Assembly (NCBI RefSeq): GCF_018861295.1 | Contig: NZ_JAHLDM010000008.1 | Span: 1-64,000 of the forward strand | Source of the DNA: Clostridium_AD estertheticum_D | GTDB lineage: Bacteria; Bacillota; Clostridia; Clostridiales; Clostridiaceae | Reading direction: 5' to 3' | Length of the DNA: 64,000 nucleotides | In this document: positions 44,649 to 53,631 of the stretch, one piece after another | How the letters are laid out: the number at the start of each line of letters is the position of its first letter | How positions within the stretch are numbered: the first letter of the stretch is position 1 | The notes under the pieces: model-generated | Told to the model about the DNA's origin: nothing | The model's input: only the letters and a program-made list of their open reading frames with translations | Databases searched by the model: none | Program-made: the position numbers and the translations under genes

Positions 44649-46136
44649 ATGGAAAGTATTATTAATGCAGTTAGTGGTCTTATTTGGAGTAATGCCCTCA
44701 TATATTTGTGTCTGGGTACGGGTATTTATTTTTCTTTTAGAACTCGTTTTCTTCAAGTAAGACATCTTAAACACATGGTAAAGTACTTATTTAGTGGCGG
44801 AGACTCCAGTCACGGCGTATCTTCCTTTCAAGCATTTGCAATGTCAGTAGCTGGACGTGTTGGCACAGGTAATATAGCAGGCGTTGCGACAGCTATAGCT
44901 ATGGGCGGTCCGGGTGCCGTTTTCTGGATGTGGGCTATTTCATTTCTTGGTGCAGGGTCTTCCTTTATAGAATGTACTCTTGGTCAAGTTTATAAAGAAG
45001 ATGTTGATGGGGAATATCGTGGAGGTCCAGCATATTACATAGAAAAAGCTATGGGCAAAAAATGGTACGCAATTATTTTTGCGGCTGTAACTGTAATTGG
45101 TTTAGGATTTTTTGCTCCAGGTGTCCAATCAAATAGTATCGCATCTAGTATAAATATCGCTTTTGGTGTTAGTCCTAATATAATTGGCATTGTAATTGCT
45201 ATTTTACTTGCTATTATTGTATTCGGTGGTACAAAACGACTTGGAAAAATTGCTGAAATTGTAGTACCTTTTATGGCACTTGCATATATATTGGTTGCTT
45301 TATTAGTACTCGCAGTAAATATTACGGCACTTCCACATATGTTCGCTTTAATAATTAAAAGTGCTTTCGGCGCTGAACAAGCTTTTGCCGGCATCGTTGC
45401 ATATTCAATTCAATGGGGAGTTAAAAGAGGAGTCTACTCAAATGAAGCCGGACAAGGAACTGGACCACAATCATCTGCTGCTGCAGAAGTGTCTCACCCA
45501 GCTATACAAGGCTTAGTCCAAGCTTTTGCAGTTTATTTTGATACATTATTTGTATGTTCTGCAACTGCATTCATGATTTTATCAACGGATAAATATAATG
45601 TTATAAACCCAGCTGGTGGATTTATAATTGAAAATATTCCAAAAGTAGCTATAGGCCCTGGTTATACACAACTAGCAGTTGGTACCGTAATGGGTAAATT
45701 TGGAGGCCCCTTCGTCGCTATCGCATTGTTCTTCTTTGCTATTACAACACTTATGGCATACTATTACATAGCAGAAACAAATCTAACTTATTTAGTAAAA
45801 GATTCTAAATATAGCAAGGTATTTATAAATATTCTCCGAGTTGGTATCCTTGCTTCCACTTTCTACGGTTCCATTAAAACAGCAGAAATTGCTTGGGCAC
45901 TTGGTGATATTGCTGTTGGTTCCATGGCATGGCTTAACGTTATTGCCATATTAATTCTCGGAAATATTGGTATCAAGGTTTTGAAAGACTATGAAAAACA
46001 ACTTAAAATGGGAAGAGATGAAAAAACATTTATATTTGATCCTAAAAAATTAGGAATCAAAAATGCAGACGCCTGGTATAGAATTAATGAAAGAAAAGCT
46101 AAAAGAGATAAAAAAGAAGAAGAAAAAATTTCTTAA
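44649..46136 (+). CDS. Alanine/glycine:cation symporter (AGCS) family
   Basis: A 495-residue membrane protein with about 10-11 helices that imports alanine or glycine with Na+. The AGCS signature is clear: GRVGTGNIAGVATAIAMGGP (helix 2), FWMWAISFLGAGSSFIE, and YSNEAGQGTGPQSSAAAEV near residue 265-285. The C-terminus is Lys-rich and cytoplasmic. It would use the Na+ gradient. ATG follows AGGAGG. Monocistronic with a shared terminator at 46141. Confidence 0.92.
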   Translation: MESIINAVSGLIWSNALIYLCLGTGIYFSFRTRFLQVRHLKHMVKYLFSGGDSSHGVSSFQAFAMSVAGRVGTGNIAGVATAIAMGGPGAVFWMWAISFLGAGSSFIECTLGQVYKEDVDGEYRGGPAYYIEKAMGKKWYAIIFAAVTVIGLGFFAPGVQSNSIASSINIAFGVSPNIIGIVIAILLAIIVFGGTKRLGKIAEIVVPFMALAYILVALLVLAVNITALPHMFALIIKSAFGAEQAFAGIVAYSIQWGVKRGVYSNEAGQGTGPQSSAAAEVSHPAIQGLVQAFAVYFDTLFVCSATAFMILSTDKYNVINPAGGFIIENIPKVAIGPGYTQLAVGTVMGKFGGPFVAIALFFFAITTLMAYYYIAETNLTYLVKDSKYSKVFINILRVGILASTFYGSIKTAEIAWALGDIAVGSMAWLNVIAILILGNIGIKVLKDYEKQLKMGRDEKTFIFDPKKLGIKNADAWYRINERKAKRDKKEEEKIS

Positions 46137-46140
46137 AAGA

Positions 46141-46180
46141 AAAATCCAGTAGAATAATTTATATTATTCTACTGGATTTT
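46141..46180. terminator. Bidirectional terminator
   Basis: AAAATCCAGTAGAATAA and TTATTCTACTGGATTTT are perfect 17-base arms between the converging symporter and SPFH genes, T-flanked on both strands. Confidence 0.85.
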
Positions 46181-46189
46181 GTTTGTATA

Positions 46190-48424
46190 CTATTTACCTT
46201 GTGTTTTGATTACCTCTTTAACGTCAATGTTCTCAATATTTTTTGGTATTATCGAACCTTTTTCACTTGCCATATTTGCAAGTACCATACTCATTATACC
46301 TTCCATTGCGTTAGGTGTTTTTCCATCAGCTCCACCCATTATTATAGTTTGTGGCACTAATGGTGACTTACTTATCTTTAACGCCTCTGCAAATGCTATC
46401 ATAACACTTTGCCTAACTTGTAAATCGGGGCCACCATATGCCTCAACTAAAGCCTTAGCTGCAGCTCCCTTTGCAATTCCTACCTTTGTTTCTTGCTCAG
46501 CAGTAGCATCTGCAACTGCTTTAATATTTAATGCTGTTGCCTTTCCAACTGTTTCAAGTTTAAATGACTCTGCTTTTGCTTGAAGTTCTACCTGTTTCGC
46601 ATTAGCCTCAGCTGTTAGTTCAATAGTCTTCGCCTGCGCCGCAGCTTGTGCTTCCCTTGTGTATCTCTCAGCATCTGCTTCTTGAGTTCTCTTGTATTTG
46701 TCGGCTTCTGCAAGTTTCTGAGTTTTAAATGCTAATTGTTCTGCAAGTCTTAATTCAGATTTCCCCTTATTATCAGCAACTTCTATATCAATACTTGATT
46801 GTGTAAGAGCTGACTGCGCCATTGCTTTTGCCTCTGCCTCATTTAGTTCTCTTTGCTTTTCAGCAGACTTTTGTTTAGCTTCATTTGTCTTAATTTCTTC
46901 CATAGCTACTTGTCTATCTCTTAACTGTGCAAGAATTTTTTCAATTCTTGTATCACTAGCGGAAGCAGCTGGTGTTCCAATTAATACTTCTTGTAGTTCT
47001 AGATCATATAGTTTAAATTTACCCGTCATTTCATCTGCTGCTTGTTGTTGAATCTGGCTTCTATCTTGAACAAGTTCTATAAGAGTTTTAGTTTGCCCAA
47101 TGTTTTTAAAATACCCAGCTACCATTGGATCAAGAGATTGTTCTATAAGCATTTTAATATCGCCAAATCTTTGTATAACTGATGATGCTTTTCTATAATC
47201 AATATTAAATACTACGGTTAGTGGTAAATTAGGCTCGAAAGCATCCTTTGTTATCAAACTAATTTCTTTTAAATTATCATCTAACTTATGCACACCAGTT
47301 TGGCCACTAATCCACTTAAGTATTACATTAGTAGTAGGAACTGGAACGACTTTACCAGCATAAGTATTAAATGCATACTTTCCTGGCATCATAGAATCTC
47401 TCCAAATACCTTTTTTACCTTGTTCTACAAGTTCTCCATGAGAATACCCTTTCCCAGAGACATCTTCACCTTTATCACCAAAGTAGCTTACCACTACCCC
47501 TACATATCCAATATCTATTATGCTTTTAGGTACTATATCAACAGTTGCAAACATCCTATTAATGAAATAAACTCCATCAGTAAGTACTTGCATTTGTTTA
47601 CCTTTTCTACCATCTGCAGCTAAAAATTTCTCTGGTTCTTGAAAATTGTTGTGATAGAACTCATTATTTATACCATCACCAACAATAGGTGCTATAATTG
47701 CTCCATTGTCAGGTGTTGGGCCCTCATTAATAGTTACAATACCTATAGTATCACGGCTAGTTGACTTTTTAGTTGTGTTTTTATTAAAGGTATTTTCTAT
47801 TTGACTACCATCATCCTGCTGAGTATATGACTCAGAAACTTTTGAGCTTGATATAATTACAGGATTAAAGCCACTATCCTTAGCTAAGTCACTTCTCATT
47901 GTCTCTATTTGAGCTGTTTCAGCTTTTGAAGTAAATATTGAATGTACTTTATCCTTCGTAATTATAATAAATTGTGCTAAGTTAAATGCATAAGTACCCT
48001 CACGAAGAATTTGCCTTTGTGGTCCCTTTTGTCCACCATTATTTAAAAATCCTACAACGTCTTGGAATGACTTGCTTTGTGGTATAACCTTACCTAAAGT
48101 TTGGCCCTCTCCTAGACTTTCTCCAGACCTTGAAAATACATAAGCTATTTGTCCTTGTGGTATAGTTACAAGCCTCACCTTTTTAACCTTGTACTTGAAA
48201 GGTGTTTTGAAATGAATACCAGCCCTTAGTACTTCTGGTTGGTAACCTGCTTCTCCTTTAAGTGCTATAAGGCCATCAGCTGGCACTGAACCACCTGAAC
48301 TCCACCATTTCTCGACAATACCTACTTCATCTGATCCTATGCTTGTAGCCCCTATTCCATAAATAATTAAAATTAGTACTACTATTACTATACCTGCTAT
48401 AACTAATAATGTGTACGGAATCAT
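46190..48424 (-). CDS. Large SPFH/Band 7 (flotillin-like) membrane-anchored protein
   Basis: A 744-residue protein with one N-terminal helix (about 4-25) and no further membrane segments. A beta-rich region follows, with VGIVEKWW and repeated LREGTYAFNLAQFI / MPGKYAFNTYAG SPFH-like strands (30-400). Then comes a Band 7 core (about 390-500). A long Ala/Glu/Lys-rich coiled coil (510-680, many EAxAKA-type heptads) ends in a Gly/Met-containing tail. Flotillins form cage-like scaffolds of membrane microdomains. It is longer than typical flotillin (about 500). ATG follows AAAGGGGG. No NfeD partner is adjacent. Confidence 0.87.
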   Translation of the reverse strand: MIPYTLLVIAGIVIVVLILIIYGIGATSIGSDEVGIVEKWWSSGGSVPADGLIALKGEAGYQPEVLRAGIHFKTPFKYKVKKVRLVTIPQGQIAYVFSRSGESLGEGQTLGKVIPQSKSFQDVVGFLNNGGQKGPQRQILREGTYAFNLAQFIIITKDKVHSIFTSKAETAQIETMRSDLAKDSGFNPVIISSSKVSESYTQQDDGSQIENTFNKNTTKKSTSRDTIGIVTINEGPTPDNGAIIAPIVGDGINNEFYHNNFQEPEKFLAADGRKGKQMQVLTDGVYFINRMFATVDIVPKSIIDIGYVGVVVSYFGDKGEDVSGKGYSHGELVEQGKKGIWRDSMMPGKYAFNTYAGKVVPVPTTNVILKWISGQTGVHKLDDNLKEISLITKDAFEPNLPLTVVFNIDYRKASSVIQRFGDIKMLIEQSLDPMVAGYFKNIGQTKTLIELVQDRSQIQQQAADEMTGKFKLYDLELQEVLIGTPAASASDTRIEKILAQLRDRQVAMEEIKTNEAKQKSAEKQRELNEAEAKAMAQSALTQSSIDIEVADNKGKSELRLAEQLAFKTQKLAEADKYKRTQEADAERYTREAQAAAQAKTIELTAEANAKQVELQAKAESFKLETVGKATALNIKAVADATAEQETKVGIAKGAAAKALVEAYGGPDLQVRQSVMIAFAEALKISKSPLVPQTIIMGGADGKTPNAMEGIMSMVLANMASEKGSIIPKNIENIDVKEVIKTQGK

Positions 48425-48548
48425 AATTTTCCCCCTTTATCATTTATATTTTATTCTATAACTGATATTAACATACTATTGTACTATATGTTGGTATTTT
48501 TGAAATAGTATTCAAAAAACATTAAAATCATATTTTTTAACTTAGTAA

Positions 48549-48779
48549 CTAAGTTAACTTTCTACCACACATAGGACAATAATAAATCTTAATTGTTTGA
48601 ACTGATATATCTTCCTTATCCAAGCGAATTTCATTTTTACTCTCATCAATATACCAGCTATTATCCCCTGTTGTATCTAATAACTGTTTGCCCTCTTTAC
48701 AATAAGTACAACCCTTTGTATTAGTTAGCTGAATGTTAAAATGTTCTTTATGATTATCCATAGTAACGCTATAGCCCAT
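48549..48779 (-). CDS. Small zinc-ribbon-like protein
   Basis: A 76-residue protein with two Cys pairs, CTYC (about 24-27) and CPMC (about 68-71, in YYCPMCGRKL), which can form a zinc ribbon. Short polar segments such as DKEDISVQTIKI lie between. Similar tiny proteins are common in clostridial phages and chromosomes, with unknown function. The ATG at 48779 has AAGGTGG upstream; an internal ATG at 48761 is less suitable. Single gene between the SPFH gene and tRNA-Lys. Confidence 0.7.
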   Translation of the reverse strand: MGYSVTMDNHKEHFNIQLTNTKGCTYCKEGKQLLDTTGDNSWYIDESKNEIRLDKEDISVQTIKIYYCPMCGRKLT

Positions 48780-48896
48780 AATCTACCACCTTTTTTATTT
48801 ATTTAGATATCAAGTTACAACTGTATGTTACTTTATATTTTCTCTCATTAGTAATCCTCCATTTTCTTATTATGATTATTATATACATTTTAAATT

Positions 48897-48933
48897 GAAA
48901 AAATGCAGATACCTCAACGCTTGAGATATCTGC
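48897..48933 (-). terminator. Terminator of the tRNA gene
   Basis: GCAGATACCTCAA and TTGAGATATCTGC form a long stem (48905-48933). On the minus strand it is followed by ATTTTTT, nine bases after the tRNA end. Confidence 0.8.
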
Positions 48934-48941
48934 ATATATTA

Positions 48942-49018
48942 TGGTGCTCCATCAGGGAATTGAACCCTGGACCCCCTGATTAAGAGTCAGGTGCTCTAAC
49001 CAGCTGAGCTAATGAAGC
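48942..49018 (-). tRNA. tRNA-Lys (anticodon CTT)
   Basis: The 77 bases fold as a cloverleaf: acceptor GCTTCAT pairs with ATGGAGC, and the D-arm is GCTC...GAGC. The anticodon stem CCTGA/TCAGG carries loop CTCTTAA, giving anticodon CTT. The T-arm contains GGTTCAATTCC, and the encoded CCA is present at the 3' end. It reads AAG (Lys). It stands alone, with its own terminator. Confidence 0.93.
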
Positions 49019-49129
49019 ATGTTAAACAACTTCTTTAGTATATATTAGTTTTATGTATTTGTAAACACTTTTTTTATAAAACTAATAGATAAATGAATAT
49101 CTATTAGTTTTAGTAAGTAAATTATACTA

Positions 49130-49690
49130 TTATTTTATATAATTCACATTATTTTCTTTTCTTTTTGGTGCATTAGTTACTTCAATTTTTTTATACCCTA
49201 GGCAAAATGCATGTATTTGTTTAAATCCTTCTGGAATTTCAAGTTCTTTAATAAAGTCTTTGCCTTTTTCACTGTTTAATAGAATAGCAATAAGACCAAC
49301 CCAACAAGAACCAATTTCTAACGATTCCGCAGCTATTAGCATATTCTCAGTAGCAATACCACAATCTACTGGAGCAGACTTACTATTTATGTCCCCAGAT
49401 ACCAATACTACCGTTGGTGCATTATAAAATACATGGAATTTTTCATTATCAGAAAATCTTCTAATATACTCATTATCAGAGTCTTTTGCAATTTCTTTAA
49501 AAGCATCATTTAATCTGTCGATAATGTCTTTTCTTTGTATTACGGTAAAATGCCATGGTTGCTGATTATCAGCACTTGGTGCATAAATGCCCGCATCTAT
49601 TATCTCTGTTAAGTGTGCACCATTAATTTGTTCTGGTAAAAATGCTCTTGTACTTCTTCTATTTCTTATATTTTTCAAAGTTTCATTCAT
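49130..49690 (-). CDS. Nitroreductase-family flavoprotein
   Basis: A 186-residue FMN protein of the NfsB/FRase-I fold, reducing nitro compounds, quinones or flavins with NAD(P)H. The FMN-binding N-terminal motif IRNRRSTRAFLPEQI and YAPSADNQQPWHF are clear, and the C-terminal half has ENMLIAAESLEIGSCWVG. There is no cobalamin-lyase (BluB) or iodotyrosine feature. ATG follows AGGAGGA. It is divergent from the HEAT-methyltransferase gene across a repeat element. Monocistronic. Confidence 0.9.
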   Translation of the reverse strand: MNETLKNIRNRRSTRAFLPEQINGAHLTEIIDAGIYAPSADNQQPWHFTVIQRKDIIDRLNDAFKEIAKDSDNEYIRRFSDNEKFHVFYNAPTVVLVSGDINSKSAPVDCGIATENMLIAAESLEIGSCWVGLIAILLNSEKGKDFIKELEIPEGFKQIHAFCLGYKKIEVTNAPKRKENNVNYIK

Positions 49691-49768
49691 AATAAGTCCT
49701 CCTAAATATATTTGATTTTTTTAACATCTAGTCACTAAAACAATACTATATCACACTTTCTCCATTAA

Positions 49769-49900
49769 ATCATCTCCTGCGGAGCTGCATATTAATGACT
49801 TCAGAAGGAGATTTATACCTCCACTGAAGTTTTGTTTTTGCTAAGGTAATTAACTACTACTTATAGAAATGAGAAACTTTCCTTCTGAAATGTCATTAAA
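49769..49900. repeat. Inverted-repeat element, copy 2 of 2
   Basis: This copy matches 1121-1248 over its whole length. It has the small CTCC/GGAG hairpin (49773-49784), arms TAATGACTTCAGAAGG (49793-49808) and CCTTCTGAAATGTCATTA (49881-49898), and a 72-base spacer. One base in the left arm (C to T) and its partner in the right arm (G to A) change together compared with copy 1. The element lies between divergent genes, 88 bases before the methyltransferase start. Confidence 0.7.
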
Positions 49901-49988
49901 AGCACAGAATCACTCATTTCTTGTTAAAAAAAAATAAAATCTATGCTATAATTAAAGTTATTAAATTTAAACATAAGAGGTGAAACAA

Positions 49989-51632
49989 ATGATAGATATA
50001 AATGATAAGTTAGAAATAAATAATAAAATTACAATTTTATTAGAAAATTTAAAAACTTCAGATGATAAACAGAGATCCGCTATAATAAACAAACTATCTC
50101 TAGATTATAATAATGCCATTCCACTGTTATGGTCAAAAATAATAACTGAGGATGACCCTAGGACCTTACTATCAGTTATGAGAGATATTTTAAAAAAGGA
50201 AAAGCCAAAGGGAATGTTTAAAAGAACTATTGGTAACTCAAAGGAAAAGCTCATTGCTTTTCTTTCGCATTCTGATCCTAAGGTTCGAAAGAATGTGTGT
50301 GGTGTCATCGGTGAACTTGCAGACCCTGCATATTTAGACGGCTTATATAACGCCTACAATGCCGAAGAGAAACTATTTGTGAGATATTCATATGTACTTG
50401 CGATAGGTAACTGTGGCAGCGCTATTGATGCAGAAAAGCTAAAGGAAATGTTTGAGGAAGTAGTCCATAACGAACAAATCTCAAAAGATAATAACTCACT
50501 GATTACAACTAATAAACATATTAATGAAGAAAAACTAGCACTTACAAGAGCCATAGATAAATTATCTCCAACTGCACGCCATGAATTTAAGGGATTTGCT
50601 GCTCCTGTACCAATGCTACTCACAATTATGAATTATCAATATCAGCTTACTTTAGCTGAACTTGATGAAAAATTAATCGAAGGTAGACTTATTAATGATG
50701 GTATACTTATATGTGAAAATGATTTAGATAAGATTTATAGTTGTAGGACCTTTTATGAACTTTTATATCCTTTAGGTGATTGCTCTGACGTGTTGTTTGA
50801 TTATAAGATAATTGCAGCTGAAATTATAAATGCAGATATTGTAGGCTTTTTAAATGATTGTCACGATAATGAATCGAATTCTCCTTTTGGATACAGAATT
50901 GAATTTAAAACTATGGATTCCAACAGAGATAGATCCGATTTTGTAAAAAATTTATCTAGAGAGTTAGATGAAATCTCCTCTGGAAATTTAAGAAATAGCC
51001 CATCCTCATATGAAGTTGAAATTCGAATACTTGAAAAAGATAATCTTTGTAATGTATATATTAAATTATATTCCTTTAAAGATAATAGATTTGATTATAG
51101 AAAAAATGACCTAGCTACATCTATAAATCCAGTAACTGCAGCTATTGTAATAAAATCCATAGAGCAATGGCTAGAACCTAATGCTAAAGTTATAGATCCA
51201 TTTTGCGGTGCAGGAACAATGCTTATAGAAAGATCTAAATTAGAACAATTCGAGTCTTTAACAGGAATTGATATATTTAGAACCGCTATAACAGCTGCAA
51301 CAATAAATTCTAAGTTAGCTAATGTAGACATAGAACTTATAGCTGATGATACATTAGAATTTATTCCTTATACTCTATATGATGAGATTATAACAAATAT
51401 GCCTTTTGATAATAAATCTACCACCCATAACAAGTATGCAGACCTATATAATGCATTTATAGCTAAAATTCCGAGGCTAGTTAAATCAAACGGAATGGCA
51501 TTTGTATACACAATAGAAAAGGAATTGTTTAGGGAAATTTTATTAGGTAATGATCAACTTGAATTACTTAAAGAAATAAAAATTGAAAGTGGTAGACTTA
51601 CACCTCATGTGTTTGTTCTACGAGTAAAATAA
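49989..51632 (+). CDS. HEAT-repeat protein fused to a TRM11/Trm14-like methyltransferase
   Basis: A 547-residue protein. The N-terminal ~200 residues are HEAT-like helix pairs (LIAFLSHSDPKVRKNVCGVI and LFVRYSYVLAIGNC). The middle has a THUMP-like or substrate domain (about 200-380). The C-terminal Rossmann methyltransferase has DPFCGAGTML (403-412) for S-adenosylmethionine. At the position of the catalytic NPPY of N2-guanine tRNA methylases it has NMPF (470-473), a conservative variant. Substrate unknown, probably RNA. ATG at 49989 follows AAGAGGTG; GTG at 49980 is possible. Monocistronic. Confidence 0.82.
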   Translation: MIDINDKLEINNKITILLENLKTSDDKQRSAIINKLSLDYNNAIPLLWSKIITEDDPRTLLSVMRDILKKEKPKGMFKRTIGNSKEKLIAFLSHSDPKVRKNVCGVIGELADPAYLDGLYNAYNAEEKLFVRYSYVLAIGNCGSAIDAEKLKEMFEEVVHNEQISKDNNSLITTNKHINEEKLALTRAIDKLSPTARHEFKGFAAPVPMLLTIMNYQYQLTLAELDEKLIEGRLINDGILICENDLDKIYSCRTFYELLYPLGDCSDVLFDYKIIAAEIINADIVGFLNDCHDNESNSPFGYRIEFKTMDSNRDRSDFVKNLSRELDEISSGNLRNSPSSYEVEIRILEKDNLCNVYIKLYSFKDNRFDYRKNDLATSINPVTAAIVIKSIEQWLEPNAKVIDPFCGAGTMLIERSKLEQFESLTGIDIFRTAITAATINSKLANVDIELIADDTLEFIPYTLYDEIITNMPFDNKSTTHNKYADLYNAFIAKIPRLVKSNGMAFVYTIEKELFREILLGNDQLELLKEIKIESGRLTPHVFVLRVK

Positions 51633-51646
51633 ATTAAGATTATATA

Positions 51647-51687
51647 AAAAAACAAATGCATCTAAATAATAGGTGCATTTGTTTTTT
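51647..51687. terminator. Bidirectional terminator
   Basis: AAAAAACAAATGCA and TGCATTTGTTTTTT form a perfect 14-base stem with flanking A/T runs, closing the methyltransferase gene and nadE. Confidence 0.85.
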
Positions 51688-51691
51688 AAAT

Positions 51692-52495
51692 TTATTCTAC
51701 CCACCAAGTATCTTTTGTTGAAACTGGTAAATGCCTTTTATGTTTAGATACATTGTATAACTTCAATATCTTTGCCTCATATTCATCAGAAATCTCTTCA
51801 CCTCTTAAATACATACAAACTTGATGATTTAATTCTGTTACTTCTTCTAAATTTGATTTATTATCCCACATACCACTTGTAGATACCTTATCAATTATAG
51901 ATTTAGGAGCATTAAATATCTTAGCCATTTCATAAATTATACCTTTTGTTATCCCAGCAAGTGGTTTTACATCTGCAGCATCATCGCCAAACTTAGTTAC
52001 CATTCCTAGAGTTAACTCAGCAACATTTGAAAATCCAGCAACTAAAACATCATAAACTTCAGCTATTCTATATATAACTGTCATTCTTATTCTAGATTTT
52101 GTATTCCCTATATCTACTTTTGAAGAAGGCAAATTATGGAGAAGATCAAGAGATTCATTTACCGGTCCTGTTATATCATAAGTTCTAAATACATCAGGTT
52201 GTATTACATGCTTCTCAATTTCTAAATCCTCTATATCTGGATTAATTCCAAAAGGAAGAGATAAATTGATTAACTCAAGTCCTGATCTTTTGATAAGCAT
52301 ACTAGTAACAAAACTGTCAACTCCACCTGTTAAATTACATACGTATCCTTTTTTACCAGCAAGCTGTGCATATTTTTTTAAAAAAGTGCAAGTTTCCTCT
52401 ATCATTCTATATGCGTATTTTTCGTCCGACTCATCTTGAAGAGGACAAGGTATACCAAATTCACTCATTATCTCATTTTGTTTAATTTTATCCAT
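51692..52495 (-). CDS. nadE: NAD+ synthase (ammonia-dependent), paralogue 1
   Basis: A 267-residue adenylyl-transferring enzyme that amidates nicotinic acid adenine dinucleotide to NAD+. The ATP pyrophosphatase loop is TGGVDS (about 57-62), a Ser-to-Thr variant of SGGxDS. KVDIGNTKSRIRM and GFSNVAELTLGMVTKFGD supply substrate-binding residues, and the C-terminus is KHKRHLPVSTKDTWW. There is no glutaminase domain, so ammonia is the likely donor. It is about three quarters identical, by eye, to the neighbouring copy. ATG follows AAGGGGG. A Rex-like operator lies 56 bases upstream. Confidence 0.9.
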   Translation of the reverse strand: MDKIKQNEIMSEFGIPCPLQDESDEKYAYRMIEETCTFLKKYAQLAGKKGYVCNLTGGVDSFVTSMLIKRSGLELINLSLPFGINPDIEDLEIEKHVIQPDVFRTYDITGPVNESLDLLHNLPSSKVDIGNTKSRIRMTVIYRIAEVYDVLVAGFSNVAELTLGMVTKFGDDAADVKPLAGITKGIIYEMAKIFNAPKSIIDKVSTSGMWDNKSNLEEVTELNHQVCMYLRGEEISDEYEAKILKLYNVSKHKRHLPVSTKDTWWVE

Positions 52496-52550
52496 TTCGT
52501 TCCCCCTTAAACTTATTTATACTCTCATTATAACACATATTGTATATATT

Positions 52551-52568
52551 ACGTTAAAACATTAACAA
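52551..52568 (-). promoter_or_regulatory. Rex-like operator upstream of nadE
   Basis: TTGTTAATGTTTTAACGT on the minus strand matches the clostridial Rex consensus TTGTTAAnnnnTTAACAA except the last bases. The identical 18 bases occur at 59689-59706. It stands just upstream of a TATAAT (near 52526). Rex is an NADH/NAD+-sensing repressor, so control of an NAD synthase makes sense. Not in the second nadE copy's leader. Confidence 0.6.
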
Positions 52569-52690
52569 TATTCATCCAATATTAACTATTATGGTGATAT
52601 AACTAATAATCATCTATATACTATGGAATTAGCACACAATATTTATTTTATAATTAATCATTAATTTAACTCAAAATGAATTCAACGAAA

Positions 52691-52715
52691 AAAAGAGATG
52701 TTAAACATCTCTTTT
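52691..52715 (-). terminator. Terminator after the second nadE copy
   Basis: AAGAGATGT and ACATCTCTT around TAA, followed on the minus strand by TTTTTTTCG. It lies 20 bases after the stop codon. Confidence 0.75.
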
Positions 52716-52734
52716 ACTGTAGGTTTTTATAAAT

Positions 52735-53538
52735 TTATTCAACCCACCAAGTATCTTTTAGCGAAACTGGTAAATGTCTTTTGTGTTTAGAAATTTCATA
52801 TAGCTTTAATATTTTTTCTTCATATGCTTTTTCTATATCTCCACCTCTTAAATATATACAAACCTGGTGATTTAGTTCTGTTACTATTTTTTGATTTGTT
52901 CCATTATCCCATACACCAGTTGTAGATAGCTTATCAATTATAGATTGAGGTGCATTAAGTATTTTTGCCATTTCATATACTACACCTTTTGTTATTCCTG
53001 CAAGTGGTTGTACATCTGCCGCACCATCACCATATTTAGTCATCATTCCGAGTGTCAATTCTGCAGCATTTGAGACCCCAGCAACTAAAACATCATAAAC
53101 TTCAGCTATTCTATATAATACAGTCATTCTTATTCTAGCTTTTGTATTCCCGATATCTACCTTTGAAGAAGGTAAATCACGTAAAAGTTCAATAGATTCA
53201 ATAACAGGACCCATTATGTCATAGGTTTTGAACACCTCTGGTTTTATAACACGTTTAGCTTTTTCTACATCATCTATATCTTGCTTTATTCCAAAAGGAA
53301 GTGATAAATTAATTAATTCTAGTCCAGATTTTCTAATTAGCATACTTGTAACGAAGCTATCTACTCCACCTGTAAGATGACAAACATACCCTTTTTTACC
53401 TGTAGCTTCAGCATACTTTTTTAAAAAATCAGAAGTTTCTTCTATCATTCTATTTGCATATTTTTCATCTGACTCATCTTTAAAAGGATGAGGTATAGCA
53501 AATTCTTTCATAATTTTTTGTTGTTTAATTTTATCCAT
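52735..53538 (-). CDS. nadE: NAD+ synthase (ammonia-dependent), paralogue 2
   Basis: A 267-residue paralogue of the neighbouring gene; the same length and colinear, so they come from a tandem duplication. All motifs are kept: TGGVDS, KVDIGNTKARIRM, NAAELTLGMMTKYGD and KHKRHLPVSLKDTWW. Clear substitutions cluster in the region of residues 84-125 and near the C-terminus (about 205-255). ATG follows AGGAGG. No Rex-like site is seen in its leader and it has its own terminator, so the two copies may be expressed under different conditions. Which copy is essential cannot be told. Confidence 0.88.
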   Translation of the reverse strand: MDKIKQQKIMKEFAIPHPFKDESDEKYANRMIEETSDFLKKYAEATGKKGYVCHLTGGVDSFVTSMLIRKSGLELINLSLPFGIKQDIDDVEKAKRVIKPEVFKTYDIMGPVIESIELLRDLPSSKVDIGNTKARIRMTVLYRIAEVYDVLVAGVSNAAELTLGMMTKYGDGAADVQPLAGITKGVVYEMAKILNAPQSIIDKLSTTGVWDNGTNQKIVTELNHQVCIYLRGGDIEKAYEEKILKLYEISKHKRHLPVSLKDTWWVE

Positions 53539-53631
53539 TTAGAGCCTCCTTAAACTTATGTATACGATTATTATAACACATATTATACTATTTTCACCAT
53601 ATGATAACATCTAATATTAGTTAAAAATAAA

